DNA from: Limobrevibacterium gyesilva
Lineage (GTDB): Bacteria; Pseudomonadota; Alphaproteobacteria; Acetobacterales; Acetobacteraceae
Assembly (NCBI RefSeq): GCF_025989185.1
Contig: NZ_JAPDNT010000027.1
Coordinates: 1-64,000, forward strand
Length of the DNA: 64,000 bases
Reading direction: 5' to 3'
The translations under genes were made by a program, and so were the position numbers. The notes below the pieces were generated by a model. It saw only the letters and a list, made by a program, of their open reading frames with translations. It searched no databases and was not told the DNA's origin. Below, piece by piece: positions 42,505 to 52,943 of the stretch. Position 1 is the first letter of the stretch. The number at the start of each line of letters is the position of its first letter.

Positions 42505-45210
42505 ATGAGCGACGAGCCGCAGACACCGGACCGGACCGACGTCCTGTTCTACGTGCTGCGGCGGCGGCGCGCGCAAGCCCGCCTCGTGCTGCTGTTCGAA
42601 CGTTTGTGGCCGGCGCTGTGGCCGCCGATCGGCCTTGCCGGCGCGTTCCTGTGCGCGGCGCTGCTCGATCTTCCGGCGTTGCTGCCGCCCGGGCTGCACG
42701 CTGCCCTGCTGGTGGTGACCGTGGCCGCCATGCTCGCGCTGCTGGCACGCGGGCTGTACCGGATCGCCATGCCCGATGCCGGCGAGGCGGACCGGCGGCT
42801 GGAACGCGCCTCGGGGCTGCGGCACCGGCCGCTGGCCGTGCTGGCCGACCACCCGGCGGCACGGGGCGCGGAGGCGCTGTGGAAGGCCCATGTGGCGCGG
42901 GCGCAGGCGCAGATCGGGCGCCTGCGTGTCGGCATTCCGCGGCCGGGGCTGGCGGCGCGGGACCGGCGGGCGTTGCGTGGCGGCCTGATCGTCGCCCTGG
43001 TGGCCTGCCTCGTCATCGCCGGCGAACAGACCCCGGCGCGGCTCGCGCGCGCCGTCAACCCAGTGTTCGCGCCCCCGGCCACGCCGTCCACCACCCAGTT
43101 GCAGGCCTGGATCACGCCGCCCGCCTTCACCGGCCTGGCGCCGCTGTTCCTCAACGCCGAGGGCGGGGCCGTCTCGGTGCCGTCCGGCTCGCACCTGACC
43201 ATCAGCCTGACCGGCGGCAGCGGCGTGCCCAGCCTGACGCTGGATGGCCGGACCGCGCCGTTCCAGACGCTGGACAACGCCAGCTTCCAGGCCGACCAGG
43301 ACCTGACCAGCGGCGGCCGGCTGCGCGTGGTGCGGCATGGCCGCCAGCTCGGCGCCTGGGACCTGACCGTGGTGGCCGACCGCGCGCCCGAGGTGAGCTT
43401 CCCCGAGCCGCCCGGCGCCACCCGCAGCACGCGCCAGCCGCAGACCCGGCTGCCGTGGCAGGTTTCGCACGAATACGGCGTGGTCTCGCTGCAGGCCGAG
43501 CTGAAGCTGCGCGACCGGCCCGACGCGCCGCCGCTGGTGGTGGTGATCCCGCTGCCCGGCGGCTCGCCCAAATCCGCCAAGGGCGTGCGCCTGCAGGACC
43601 TGACGGCGCATCCGTGGGCCGGCCTGCCGGTGATCGCCCGGCTGGTGGCCCGCGACGCCCCTGGCCTGACCGGGACCAGCGCCGAGGCCGGCTTCAACCT
43701 GCCGGAGCGCCGGTTCCAGCATCCGGTGGCGCGCGCGCTGATGGCGGTGCGCAAGGGCCTGACGCTGAAGCCCGATGACCGCGTGCCGGCAATCGACCAG
43801 CTGGACCGGCTGGCCGGGCTCGACGAGGTCTGGAAGGACGATCTCGGCGCCTTCCTGAACCTGCGCGCCATCGCCGGGCTGCTGTATCGCGACCGCTCGC
43901 AGTCCGCCGTCGATGAGGCCCAGTCCCGCATGTGGCAACTGGCCCTGCATCTTGAGGAAGGCGCCCCGGAGCGCACCGCCCGCGCCCTGGAGCAGGCGCG
44001 TCAGGCGCTGCGCGAGGCGCTGGATGCGGACAAGCGCGGCGAGAAGGTCGATCCCGCGGAGATCGACCGCCGCATGAAGGACGTGCAGGAGGCGCTGCAG
44101 CGGCACCTGGACGCCTTGGCCGAGCAGGCGCGGCGCGACCCCGGCAGCCAGCAATTCGACCCGGACAGCCAGCGCCTGGATGCGCGCGACCTGCAGCGCC
44201 TGGCCGAGGAGGCCCGCGAAGCCGCCCGCGAAGGGCGCATGGACGACGCACGGCAGAAGCTGGCCGAACTCGACCAGATGCTGCAGGACCTGCAGAACGC
44301 CCGGCCGGAGCACGGCCAGATGACCGAGCGCCAGCGCCAGCGCGCCGAGAAGCGCCAGCGCGGCCAGCAGCAGATGTCGGCGCTGCAGGACATGGTGCGC
44401 CGCCAGGGCGGGCTGCTGGACCACGCGCAGCAGCGCGCCGACGCCGACCGCGGCGGCGCGGCGGACCCGCGCCGGCCCTTCCCGTTCCCGCGGCAGCCCT
44501 GGGACCCGCAACAGGGCGCCGGCCAGGAACGGCCGCAGACGAACGAGCGCCCAACGAACGAGCGCCAGACCGCCGAACGCCAGGGCGAGCAGCGCGTCCA
44601 GCAGGCGCTGCGGCGCGCGCTGGGTGAGCTGATGCAGCAATACGGCGACCTGACCGGCCAGATCCCGCCCAATCTGGGCGAGGCCGACACCGCCATGCGC
44701 GAGGCCATGCAGGCGCTGGGCCAGGGCCAGGACCCCGCCGCTGCCGGCGCCCAGCAGCGCGCCATCGAGGCGCTGCAGAAAGGCGGCCGCGGCATGAGCC
44801 AGCAGATGGCCCGCCAGTTCGGCCGCCCCGGCGACAACCAGGGCGACGATGAGGGTGACGACGGGGACCAGGACGGCCAGATGGCCGGGAACGGACAAGA
44901 TGGCAACCAGCCCGGCGGCCAGTTCGGCAACCAGTACGGCGGCGACCGCTACGGCGCCGGCCGCGCCGACCGCCCCTGGGGCCGCGGCCGCTCGATGGAC
45001 CGCCGCGCCGACGACCGCCGCGACCCGCTGGGCCGCAACCTCAAGGAAGGCACGTCGGGCCTCGACGAAAGCGGCGACGTGCAGGTGCCCGACCAGATGG
45101 AGGAAGCCCGCACCCGCGCCATCCAGGAGGAACTCCGCCGCCGCGGCGCCGAACGCACCCGGCCGCAGCCGGAGCTGGACTATATCGACCGGTTGTTGCG
45201 GCAGTTCTGA
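42505..45210 (+). CDS. DUF4175 / TIGR02302-family membrane protein
   Basis: Large protein of 901 residues of unknown function common in alphaproteobacteria downstream of lysA. Two to three N-terminal membrane segments (about 32-85 and 168-185) are followed by an extracytoplasmic beta-rich region (about 210-420), then a long charged coiled-coil-like part and a Q/G/R/D-rich C-terminal 300 residues of low complexity. Start ATG 42505 (MSDEPQTPD) is 10 bp after lysA. Ends 3 bp before the convergent DUF2474 gene. Confidence 0.85.
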   Translation: MSDEPQTPDRTDVLFYVLRRRRAQARLVLLFERLWPALWPPIGLAGAFLCAALLDLPALLPPGLHAALLVVTVAAMLALLARGLYRIAMPDAGEADRRLERASGLRHRPLAVLADHPAARGAEALWKAHVARAQAQIGRLRVGIPRPGLAARDRRALRGGLIVALVACLVIAGEQTPARLARAVNPVFAPPATPSTTQLQAWITPPAFTGLAPLFLNAEGGAVSVPSGSHLTISLTGGSGVPSLTLDGRTAPFQTLDNASFQADQDLTSGGRLRVVRHGRQLGAWDLTVVADRAPEVSFPEPPGATRSTRQPQTRLPWQVSHEYGVVSLQAELKLRDRPDAPPLVVVIPLPGGSPKSAKGVRLQDLTAHPWAGLPVIARLVARDAPGLTGTSAEAGFNLPERRFQHPVARALMAVRKGLTLKPDDRVPAIDQLDRLAGLDEVWKDDLGAFLNLRAIAGLLYRDRSQSAVDEAQSRMWQLALHLEEGAPERTARALEQARQALREALDADKRGEKVDPAEIDRRMKDVQEALQRHLDALAEQARRDPGSQQFDPDSQRLDARDLQRLAEEAREAAREGRMDDARQKLAELDQMLQDLQNARPEHGQMTERQRQRAEKRQRGQQQMSALQDMVRRQGGLLDHAQQRADADRGGAADPRRPFPFPRQPWDPQQGAGQERPQTNERPTNERQTAERQGEQRVQQALRRALGELMQQYGDLTGQIPPNLGEADTAMREAMQALGQGQDPAAAGAQQRAIEALQKGGRGMSQQMARQFGRPGDNQGDDEGDDGDQDGQMAGNGQDGNQPGGQFGNQYGGDRYGAGRADRPWGRGRSMDRRADDRRDPLGRNLKEGTSGLDESGDVQVPDQMEEARTRAIQEELRRRGAERTRPQPELDYIDRLLRQF

Positions 45211-45213
45211 GGT

Positions 45214-45312
45214 TCAGCCCCGCAACGCCAGCCGGATGGCGTAAGCCACCGCCGCGGTGGCCAGGAGGCCGGCGGCGTACAGGGCGGCGAACCACAGCAG
45301 GCGGCGGATCAT
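45214..45312 (-). CDS. DUF2474-family microprotein of the bd oxidase operon
   Basis: A 32-residue single-span membrane protein (MIRRLLWFAALYAAGLLA then TAAVAYAIRLALRG). DUF2474 proteins occur after cydAB/cioAB, and CydX-type companions stabilise bd oxidases. It overlaps the CioB stop (TCAT, last bases shared) and is probably translated with it. It is below usual gene-length cutoffs. Confidence 0.78.
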   Translation of the reverse strand: MIRRLLWFAALYAAGLLATAAVAYAIRLALRG

Positions 45313-46328
45313 CAGTGGTAGTGCATGCCGGGGCGCACCTTGCCGCGGAACACCCAGTAGGCATAGCCGGTATAGGCCAGGATCATCGGCACCAGCACGA
45401 TGGCGCCGACCAGCAGGAAGCCCTGGCTCTCCGGTGGTGCGGCAGCGTCCCGGATGGTGATGGAAGGCGGCACGATGGCGGGGTACAGGCTGATGCCGAG
45501 GCCGGCGTAGCACAGGACGAACCAGCCGAGCGCGCACAGGAACGGGGTCACGTCGTGCTTCAGCGACAGGCCGCGCCAGAACTGCCAGGCCAGCAATGCC
45601 ACCAGGATCGGCACCGGGCTGGTCAGCACGATGCCCGGCCAGCCGAACCAGCGCTGGCTGAAGGCGGGGTTCAGCATCGGCGTCCACAGGCTGACGACCA
45701 CGATCAGCGCCAGGGTTCCCACCCCGAGCGAGCGGGCGTGGCGGCGGCAGCGGCTTTGCAGCTCGCCTTCGGTGCGCCAGATCAGCCAGCAGGCGCCCAG
45801 CAGCGCGTAGCCGATGACCACGGCCAGCCCGCACAGGATGGTGAAGCCGGTCAGCCAGTCCCACCATCCCCCGGCATAGGCGCGGTTCTCGACCTTGATT
45901 CCTTGCAGCAGGCCGCCGAGGGCGAGGCCCTGGCAGAAGCCGGCGAGCGTGGACCCGCCGAAAAAGGCGATGTCCCACCCCAGTCGCCCGGCGCGGCTGG
46001 CGGCGCGGAAGCGGAACTCGAAGGCAACGCCGCGGAAGATCAACGCCAGCAGCATGGCGATGATGGCCGGGTACAGCGCCGGCAAGATGACCGCATAGGC
46101 CAGCGGGAACACCGCCATCAGCCCGCCGCCGCCCAGGATCAGCCAGGTCTCGTTGCCGTCCCACACCGGGGCCACGGAGTTCACCATCACGTCGCGGTCG
46201 GTCGCGTCGTGTTCCACCGCGAACAGGATGCCGACGCCGAGGTCGAACCCGTCCAGCACGACATAGGCCAGCACCGCGAAGGCGATCAGCGCGGCCCAGA
46301 TCAGCGGCAGATCGAGCGATGCCAGCAT
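45312..46328 (-). CDS. cioB: Cytochrome bd-type quinol oxidase subunit II (CioB/CydB)
   Basis: Integral-membrane subunit of 338 residues with about nine helices. It has LDGFDLGVGILF near the N-terminus, the PVWDGNETWLILGGGGLMAVFPLAYAVI loop and MILAYTGYAYWVFRGKV at the C-terminus. Paired with a short-Q-loop subunit I it forms a cyanide-insensitive-type oxidase that reduces O2 without proton pumping. 5 bp separate it from the upstream subunit I gene. Confidence 0.94.
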   Translation of the reverse strand: MLASLDLPLIWAALIAFAVLAYVVLDGFDLGVGILFAVEHDATDRDVMVNSVAPVWDGNETWLILGGGGLMAVFPLAYAVILPALYPAIIAMLLALIFRGVAFEFRFRAASRAGRLGWDIAFFGGSTLAGFCQGLALGGLLQGIKVENRAYAGGWWDWLTGFTILCGLAVVIGYALLGACWLIWRTEGELQSRCRRHARSLGVGTLALIVVVSLWTPMLNPAFSQRWFGWPGIVLTSPVPILVALLAWQFWRGLSLKHDVTPFLCALGWFVLCYAGLGISLYPAIVPPSITIRDAAAPPESQGFLLVGAIVLVPMILAYTGYAYWVFRGKVRPGMHYH

Positions 46329-46333
46329 GGCGC

Positions 46334-47734
46334 CTACTCCCCGGCCAGCGGTTGCACCACAGCCCCCGGGGCGATGCCAGCGGTGCGGGTCAGCAGATCG
46401 GGCGGTGGGCCGGGTTCGCCGGCGGCCGGCGGCCGCGCCATCTGACGCAGCAGGAAGACGAAGCCGGCGCCGAACACGATCAGGTAGACCACCACGAAGG
46501 CGGCGAGCGACGTGGCCACGCCCACGGCGGCGATGGGCGAGGCGCTGTGCTCGGTGCGCAGCAGGCCATAGACGGTGTAGGGCTGGCGCCCGACCTCGGT
46601 CACCATCCATCCGGCCAGCAGGGCGACGAAGCCGGCCGGCGCCATCGCCACCATCGTGCGCAGCAGCCAGGGGGTGGTGAACAGCCTGGCGCGCCGGCGC
46701 AGCACGAAGCCGGACACGCCCAGGGCCGCCATCAGGAAGCCGAGGCCCACCATGATCCGGAAGGCCCAGAACACCACGGGGGAATAGGCCCGGTCCTCGG
46801 GCTTCCAGTCCTTCAGGCCCTTGACCTCGCCGTTCAGCTCATGGGTCAGGACCAGGCTGCCGAGATAAGGGATTTCGAGCGCGTAGTCGGTGGTTTCCGT
46901 CGCCATGTTCGGCATGCCGACCAGGATCAGCGGCACCCCGCGCCCAGTCTCCCAATGGCCTTCAAGGGCGGCGATCTTGGCGGGCTGGTGGTGCAGGGTG
47001 TTCAGCCCGTGCAGGTCGCCCACGACGATCTGCACCGGGGCGGCCAGCAGCGCCATCCACATCGCCATCGAGAACATGGTGCGCGACGCGGCGTTGGCGG
47101 GGTCGCGCAGCAGGTGCCACGCGCCCACCGCGCCGACGAAGAAGGCGACGCAGAGATAGCTCGCCAGCACCATATGCGGCAGGCGGTAGAAGAAGCTGGG
47201 GTTGAAGATGGCCGCGGCCCAATCTGCCGGCAGGAAGTGGCCATCGGGCGTGAGCGTGTAGCCGGCGGGCGTCTGCATCCAGGAATTCGCCGACAGGATC
47301 CAGAACGCGCTGATCAGCGTGCCCAGGGCGACGATGCAGGTCGCCATGAAGTGCAGGACCGGGCCCACCTTCTGCATGCCGAACAGCATGATGCCGAGGA
47401 AGCCGGCCTCCAGGAAGAAGGCGGTCAGCACCTCGTAGCCCATCATCGGGCCGACGATCGGGCCGGTGCGGTCCGAGAAGGCGCTCCAGTTCGTTCCGAA
47501 CTGGTAGGACATCACCAGGCCGGAGACGACGCCCATGGCGAAACTCAGGCTGAACGCCTTGACCCAGTAGCGGAACAGATCGAGGTAGACCTGGTTGCGC
47601 GTGCGCAGCCACAGCCCCTCCAGCACCATCAGGTAACTGGCGAGCCCGATGGTGAAGGCCGGCAGGACGATGTGGAAGCCAAGGGTGAAGGCGAACTGCA
47701 CGCGCGCGAGGAAGACCGCCTGGAGGTCCGGCAT
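46334..47734 (-). CDS. cioA: Cytochrome bd-type quinol oxidase subunit I (CioA/CydA)
   Basis: Heme-bearing subunit of 466 residues. N-terminal His in FALTLGFHIVL-like FTLGFHIVLPA, the GMVSGLVMSYQFGTNW block and the conserved GWMVTEVGRQPYTVYGLLRT. The Q-loop is short, as in CioA of Pseudomonas-type cyanide-insensitive oxidases rather than E. coli CydA. It is the first gene of the operon; a near-consensus TATAAT lies 81 bp upstream. Confidence 0.94.
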   Translation of the reverse strand: MPDLQAVFLARVQFAFTLGFHIVLPAFTIGLASYLMVLEGLWLRTRNQVYLDLFRYWVKAFSLSFAMGVVSGLVMSYQFGTNWSAFSDRTGPIVGPMMGYEVLTAFFLEAGFLGIMLFGMQKVGPVLHFMATCIVALGTLISAFWILSANSWMQTPAGYTLTPDGHFLPADWAAAIFNPSFFYRLPHMVLASYLCVAFFVGAVGAWHLLRDPANAASRTMFSMAMWMALLAAPVQIVVGDLHGLNTLHHQPAKIAALEGHWETGRGVPLILVGMPNMATETTDYALEIPYLGSLVLTHELNGEVKGLKDWKPEDRAYSPVVFWAFRIMVGLGFLMAALGVSGFVLRRRARLFTTPWLLRTMVAMAPAGFVALLAGWMVTEVGRQPYTVYGLLRTEHSASPIAAVGVATSLAAFVVVYLIVFGAGFVFLLRQMARPPAAGEPGPPPDLLTRTAGIAPGAVVQPLAGE

Positions 47735-47814
47735 GGTCGCTTCGCGGCCCGGGCGGCCCCGGGGCGCCCCTTCTCGTCGCGGACGGGATTGCCCGCCGAC
47801 CGGCTATGCCACGC

Positions 47815-47820
47815 ATTATA
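47815..47820 (-). promoter_or_regulatory. Candidate -10 element for the bd oxidase operon
   Basis: On the minus strand TATAAT (within CTTATAATGCG) lies 81 bp upstream of cioA. No good -35 is found at 16-18 bp, so an activator may be needed if the promoter is real. The 131 bp gap to marC holds nothing else I can name. Confidence 0.35.
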
Positions 47821-47865
47821 AGGGGGTACGGGCGCGGGGCGTGGCCGAACTTGGCGTGATCGCGG

Positions 47866-48540
47866 TCAACCCGGCACGGGCTGGGCCTGGAACATGGTGG
47901 CGACCACGTCCACCAGGCCGTTGATCATGATCTGGGTGCCGATGCACAGCAGCAGGAAGGCGGTGAGCCGGGCGATGGTGCGGCGGGCGGAGGCGCCGAT
48001 GAGGGCGGCAACGCGGTCCGCCGAGCGATAGGCGACCCAGATGCACAGCGCGATCGCCAGCGCGGCTCCGGTCATGCCGATGAAGAACGCCAGCAGCCGG
48101 TCGCCGCTGGTCGGGCGGTTGGCGCCCAGCGCCACTGCCACCGAGATGGTGCCGGGACCGGTGGTGAACGGCAGCGTCAGCGGGAAGAAGGCGATGTCCT
48201 CGATGGCGCGGCCGCTGGAGCCGGCCTGCTCCTGCTTGCGGGCCTCCTGGCGCTCGGGGGCGGAGAGCAGGTCCCAGGCGCGCAAGGCCACCACGGCGCC
48301 GCCGGCGATGCGCAGCGCGCCGAGCGAGATGCCGAAGAAGTTCATGATGTAGGCGCCGCCCCACAGCGACGCCAGCATCACCAGCAGCGAAAAGAACGCG
48401 ACCTTGCCGGCGAGCCGGATGCGCTCGGCCCGGGTCAGGTCGGACGTCACCTCGTTGAAGATGAAGGCGCCGCCCGCGGGGTTCACGATGGAGAACAGCG
48501 CCGGGAAGGCCAGCAGGAAGGCCGCGACGGCGCTGCTCAT
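47866..48540 (-). CDS. MarC-family inner membrane protein
   Basis: Membrane protein of 224 residues with about six helices and the MarC-family segments FSIVNPAGGAFIF, FFPLTLPFTTGPGTISVAVALGAN and TAFLLLCIGTQIMINGL. Function is unknown despite an old antibiotic-resistance name. It reads from 48540 toward cioA, but a candidate promoter separates them. Confidence 0.9.
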   Translation of the reverse strand: MSSAVAAFLLAFPALFSIVNPAGGAFIFNEVTSDLTRAERIRLAGKVAFFSLLVMLASLWGGAYIMNFFGISLGALRIAGGAVVALRAWDLLSAPERQEARKQEQAGSSGRAIEDIAFFPLTLPFTTGPGTISVAVALGANRPTSGDRLLAFFIGMTGAALAIALCIWVAYRSADRVAALIGASARRTIARLTAFLLLCIGTQIMINGLVDVVATMFQAQPVPG

Positions 48541-48560
48541 CCGGGCGCGGTCAGAGCAAT

Positions 48561-48656
48561 ATCGGCACAGATGGAATCGCCCGGCGATTCCATGCCGATG
48601 AAATTGATCGCGAAATATGAGCTAGAGCATGCTCGTCCAAAACGAACATGCTCTAG
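48561..48656. repeat. Two-hairpin intergenic element between marC and the M20 hydrolase
   Basis: First hairpin: ATGGAATCGCC (48571-48581) pairs with GGCGATTCCAT (48583-48593), extended by ATCGGC/GCCGAT outside a small bulge (48561-48599). Second hairpin: 48622-48636 pairs with 48642-48656 (14 of 15) around CCAAA, CTAGAGCATG...CATGCTCTAG. The second ends on the hydrolase stop codon. Looks like a REP- or MITE-type unit and may terminate transcription. Confidence 0.65.
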
Positions 48657-49825
48657 CCGCGCGCGAGTTCCTGCTCGACCAGCATCGCCCAATAGGACGC
48701 GCCGATCGGCAGGATGTCGTCGTTGAAGTCGTATTTCGGGTTGTGCACGGGCACGCTGCCATGGGCGCCGTTGGCCTGGCCGATGCGCACGAAGCAGCCG
48801 GGCACCGCCAGGGCCATATAGCTGAAATCCTCGCCGCCCATGCTCGGCGGGCGCTTGCGGATCACGCCTTCCGACCCCAGCAGCTTCTCGGCCGCGCGCG
48901 CGGCCCGCGCGGTGGGCTCGGGCGCGTTCACCACCGGGGGATAGCCGCGCATGTACTCCACGGTCGCGCTGGCGCCGTGGGCGGCGGCGGTGGCCTCGAC
49001 GATCTGCGGCATCAGCTTCTCGACCTCGTCCTGCACATGCGGCAGCAAGGTGCGGACGGTGCCGTTCAGCACCGCCTCCTCGGGGATCACGTTGCCGGCG
49101 CTGCCGGCGTGGAACTGGGTGATCGACAGCACCGCGCTGTCCAGCGGGTCGGTGCGGCGCGCCACGATGGATTGCAGCGCCAGCACGATATGGCTGCCCA
49201 CCACCACCGGGTCGATGCTGCGATGCGGCCGGGCGGCGTGGCCGCCGCGGCCGGTAATGCGAATCCAGAAACGGTCCGACGCGGCCGAAACCGAGCCTTC
49301 CACCGCCGTCATCACGCCGACCGGCAGCGAGGTGTCGTTATGGGCGCCGAACACCATGTCGCAGGGGAAGCGCTCGAACAGGCCTTCCTCGACCATCACC
49401 CGGCCGCCACCGCCGCCCTCTTCGGCGGGCTGGAAGATGAAATGCACGGTGCCGTCGAAATTGCCCGATTCCGCCAGGTATTTCGCGGCCCCCAGCAGCA
49501 TGGTGGTGTGCCCGTCATGGCCGCAGGCATGCATCATGCCGGGATTGCGGCTGCGATGAGCGAAATCGTTGGCCTCGTCCATGGCCAGCGCATCCATGTC
49601 CGCGCGGATGCCGATGGCGCGGTCCGAGCTGCCGCGGCGCAGGGTTCCGACCACGCCCGTGGTGGCGATCCCGCGCGCGACCTCGATGCCCCAGGCGGTG
49701 AGCTTCTGCGCCACCAGCTCGCTGGTGCGCTGCTCCTGGAAGCCGATTTCGGGGTTGGCGTGGATGTCGCGGCGCCACTCGGTCAGCTCGTCGGCATTGG
49801 CGGCGATGCGGTTGATCACGGGCAT
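48653..49825 (-). CDS. M20 family amidohydrolase (hippurate hydrolase-like)
   Basis: Metal-dependent amidohydrolase of 390 residues (M20D, aminoacylase/hippurate hydrolase/IAA-amino acid hydrolase group). Metal motifs are GIRADMDALAMDE, HACGHDGHTTMLLGAAKYL (includes catalytic Cys/His ligands) and FQPAEEGGGGG; the lid domain has GRGGHAARPH. ATG 49825 (MPVINRIAANADEL) fits the family. Substrate is likely an N-acyl amino acid; not resolved. Confidence 0.92.
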   Translation of the reverse strand: MPVINRIAANADELTEWRRDIHANPEIGFQEQRTSELVAQKLTAWGIEVARGIATTGVVGTLRRGSSDRAIGIRADMDALAMDEANDFAHRSRNPGMMHACGHDGHTTMLLGAAKYLAESGNFDGTVHFIFQPAEEGGGGGRVMVEEGLFERFPCDMVFGAHNDTSLPVGVMTAVEGSVSAASDRFWIRITGRGGHAARPHRSIDPVVVGSHIVLALQSIVARRTDPLDSAVLSITQFHAGSAGNVIPEEAVLNGTVRTLLPHVQDEVEKLMPQIVEATAAAHGASATVEYMRGYPPVVNAPEPTARAARAAEKLLGSEGVIRKRPPSMGGEDFSYMALAVPGCFVRIGQANGAHGSVPVHNPKYDFNDDILPIGASYWAMLVEQELARG

Positions 49826-49891
49826 GTGGCGGAATTCCTGCAAGAGGCGGCCCGGCGGACGGCAGCTTGCCATCCGCCGGGGCGTTCGGGG

Positions 49892-50398
49892 TCAGTAAGC
49901 GCCGAGGAAGTCGCGCTTGCCGACGTCCACGCCGTTGTGGCGCAGGATGTCGTAGGCGGTGGCGCAGTGGAAGATCACGTTCGGGATCACGAACCCGATC
50001 AGGTAGCGCTGGCCGGTGAAGGTGGTGTCGCCGGCCCGCATCTTCAGCACGATCTCCTTGCCCTCGGTCCCGTCGATCTGGCCGGCGGACAGGGTGTCGA
50101 GGAAGGCGACGGTCTTGGCGATGCGCGCCTTGAGCTCGTCGATCGTGGCCTCGTCGTCGGCGTAGACGGGGATCTCCACGCCGGCCAGGCGGGCGGCGCC
50201 GCCCTTGACCATGTCGGTGGCGATCTGCACCTGCTTGCTCAGCGGGAACATGTCCGGCGCCAGGCGGGCGTTGACCAGCACCGACGAGTCGAACTTCTTC
50301 GCCTCGGCGAAGGCCGCACCCTTGTCCAGCACGGCGGACAGGGCGCCCAGCAGCGTCTTGAACATCGGCACCGAGGCCGAATACATCGAAATAGCCAT
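49892..50398 (-). CDS. DUF1993-family protein
   Basis: Protein of 168 residues matching DUF1993, DinB-like four-helix proteins of unknown function. Conserved blocks are MYSASVPMFKTLLGALSAVLDKGAAFA, LAPDMFPLSKQVQIATD and FHCATAYDILRHNGVDVGKRDFLG, the last typical of the family tail. Starts 2 bp after the argG stop, probably cotranscribed. Confidence 0.88.
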   Translation of the reverse strand: MAISMYSASVPMFKTLLGALSAVLDKGAAFAEAKKFDSSVLVNARLAPDMFPLSKQVQIATDMVKGGAARLAGVEIPVYADDEATIDELKARIAKTVAFLDTLSAGQIDGTEGKEIVLKMRAGDTTFTGQRYLIGFVIPNVIFHCATAYDILRHNGVDVGKRDFLGAY

Positions 50399-50400
50399 CG

Positions 50401-51630
<1,230 letters not shown>

Positions 51631-51708
51631 GGGCAGCCTGTTCCTTCAGCGGTCGTGGTCAAGGGGGCGAGGTAACGCTGCTATGGCCCGTTGCGCAAGG
51701 TGGGGCGG

Positions 51709-52890
51709 TCATTCGCTCCTGCGCCGCATCAGGCCGCGCAGCAGGAATCCGAGGGCCAGGATGCACGCGGCATCGATGAAGAAGGCGCCGCGATAGCCGA
51801 ACCGGGCGATCAGCGCCCCCATCGCCAGCGCCCCGGCGCTCTGGCCCATGAACAGCATGAAGGCGAAGCTGGACACCGCGGTGGCCCGGGCGTTCGGCAG
51901 CATCTCGGTGGCGCGGGCCTGCATCACCCCGTGCAGCAGGAAGAAGCCCAGGCCCATCAGCATCTGCACGGGAATGAACACCTGCCACCACGGGCTGAGC
52001 ATGCCGGCGACAATGGCCCCGGACGTCACCACGCCCCCGGCCACCACCAGCCCGGGCTCGCCCAGCAGCGGCACCAAGCGCTTGACCAGGCGGGTATAGG
52101 CCAGCGCCCCGATCCCGAAGCAGGACAGCACCAGGCCGACCACCGCATAGGGCAGGTCGAACGCCTCGTGCATGTATGGCGCCAAGAACGGGAAGCAGCC
52201 GACCAGCACCATTCCGTCCAACAGGGCGCACAGCAGCAGCCGGCGGGCGAAGCGGTGCCGGGTCAGCGCCAGGTAGTTGCCGAGGTGGAACCCGGCGGCG
52301 CCGCTGCGCCGGTCCGGCAGCCTGCCGATACGCAGCGCCAGCGCCGCGGCCACCAGCAACGCGCCTGCCGCCAGCAGCACGAACACGCCGCGCCAGCCCA
52401 GATACTGGCCGAACACCCCGCCCAGCGGCCCGGCCATCACCTGTGCCAGCACCACCCCGTTGAGGAATCGGCCCAGCATCACCTGCCGGTCCCGATACGG
52501 CACGGCATCGCCGATATAGGCCATGCCGACCGGAATGAGCCCGGCACTGGCCGCCCCGGCCGCCACCCGCAATGCCGTCAGCGCCGGCAGGCTGCCTGCC
52601 AGCGCACACGCGCCGGTGGCCAGCGCATAGGCCAGCAGGGCCGCCAGGATCACCCGCAACTTGCCGGCCCGGTCGCCCAGGGGGCCGAGGAAGATCTGGC
52701 ACAGCCCGTACGGCAGCGTATAGGCGGCCACGACGATCGACACCGCCGGCACCGTGGTGGCGAAATCGGTGGCGATCACATGCAGCAACGGATCGATCAC
52801 CCGCGCCCCGGCCGACGACAGGAAGGCCGCCGCCGCCAGAAGGCCCAACGGCAACGCCACGCGCGAGAGGGTGTCGGTCATTGCGGGCAT
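51709..52890 (-). CDS. MFS transporter
   Basis: Major facilitator protein of about 393 residues with twelve predicted membrane helices. MFS signatures include LGPLGDRAGKLRVIL and RVAAGAASAGLIPVGMAYIGD. It resembles drug or metabolite efflux permeases, substrate unknown. Start is uncertain: ATGs at 52890 and 52881 both fit, neither with a good ribosome site. Confidence 0.88.
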   Translation of the reverse strand: MPAMTDTLSRVALPLGLLAAAAFLSSAGARVIDPLLHVIATDFATTVPAVSIVVAAYTLPYGLCQIFLGPLGDRAGKLRVILAALLAYALATGACALAGSLPALTALRVAAGAASAGLIPVGMAYIGDAVPYRDRQVMLGRFLNGVVLAQVMAGPLGGVFGQYLGWRGVFVLLAAGALLVAAALALRIGRLPDRRSGAAGFHLGNYLALTRHRFARRLLLCALLDGMVLVGCFPFLAPYMHEAFDLPYAVVGLVLSCFGIGALAYTRLVKRLVPLLGEPGLVVAGGVVTSGAIVAGMLSPWWQVFIPVQMLMGLGFFLLHGVMQARATEMLPNARATAVSSFAFMLFMGQSAGALAMGALIARFGYRGAFFIDAACILALGFLLRGLMRRRSE

Positions 52891-52943
52891 TGCACGACAG
52901 GGGGCTGCAGGAAGCAAGGGCAGGGGTGCTACCCTAAAACCCC

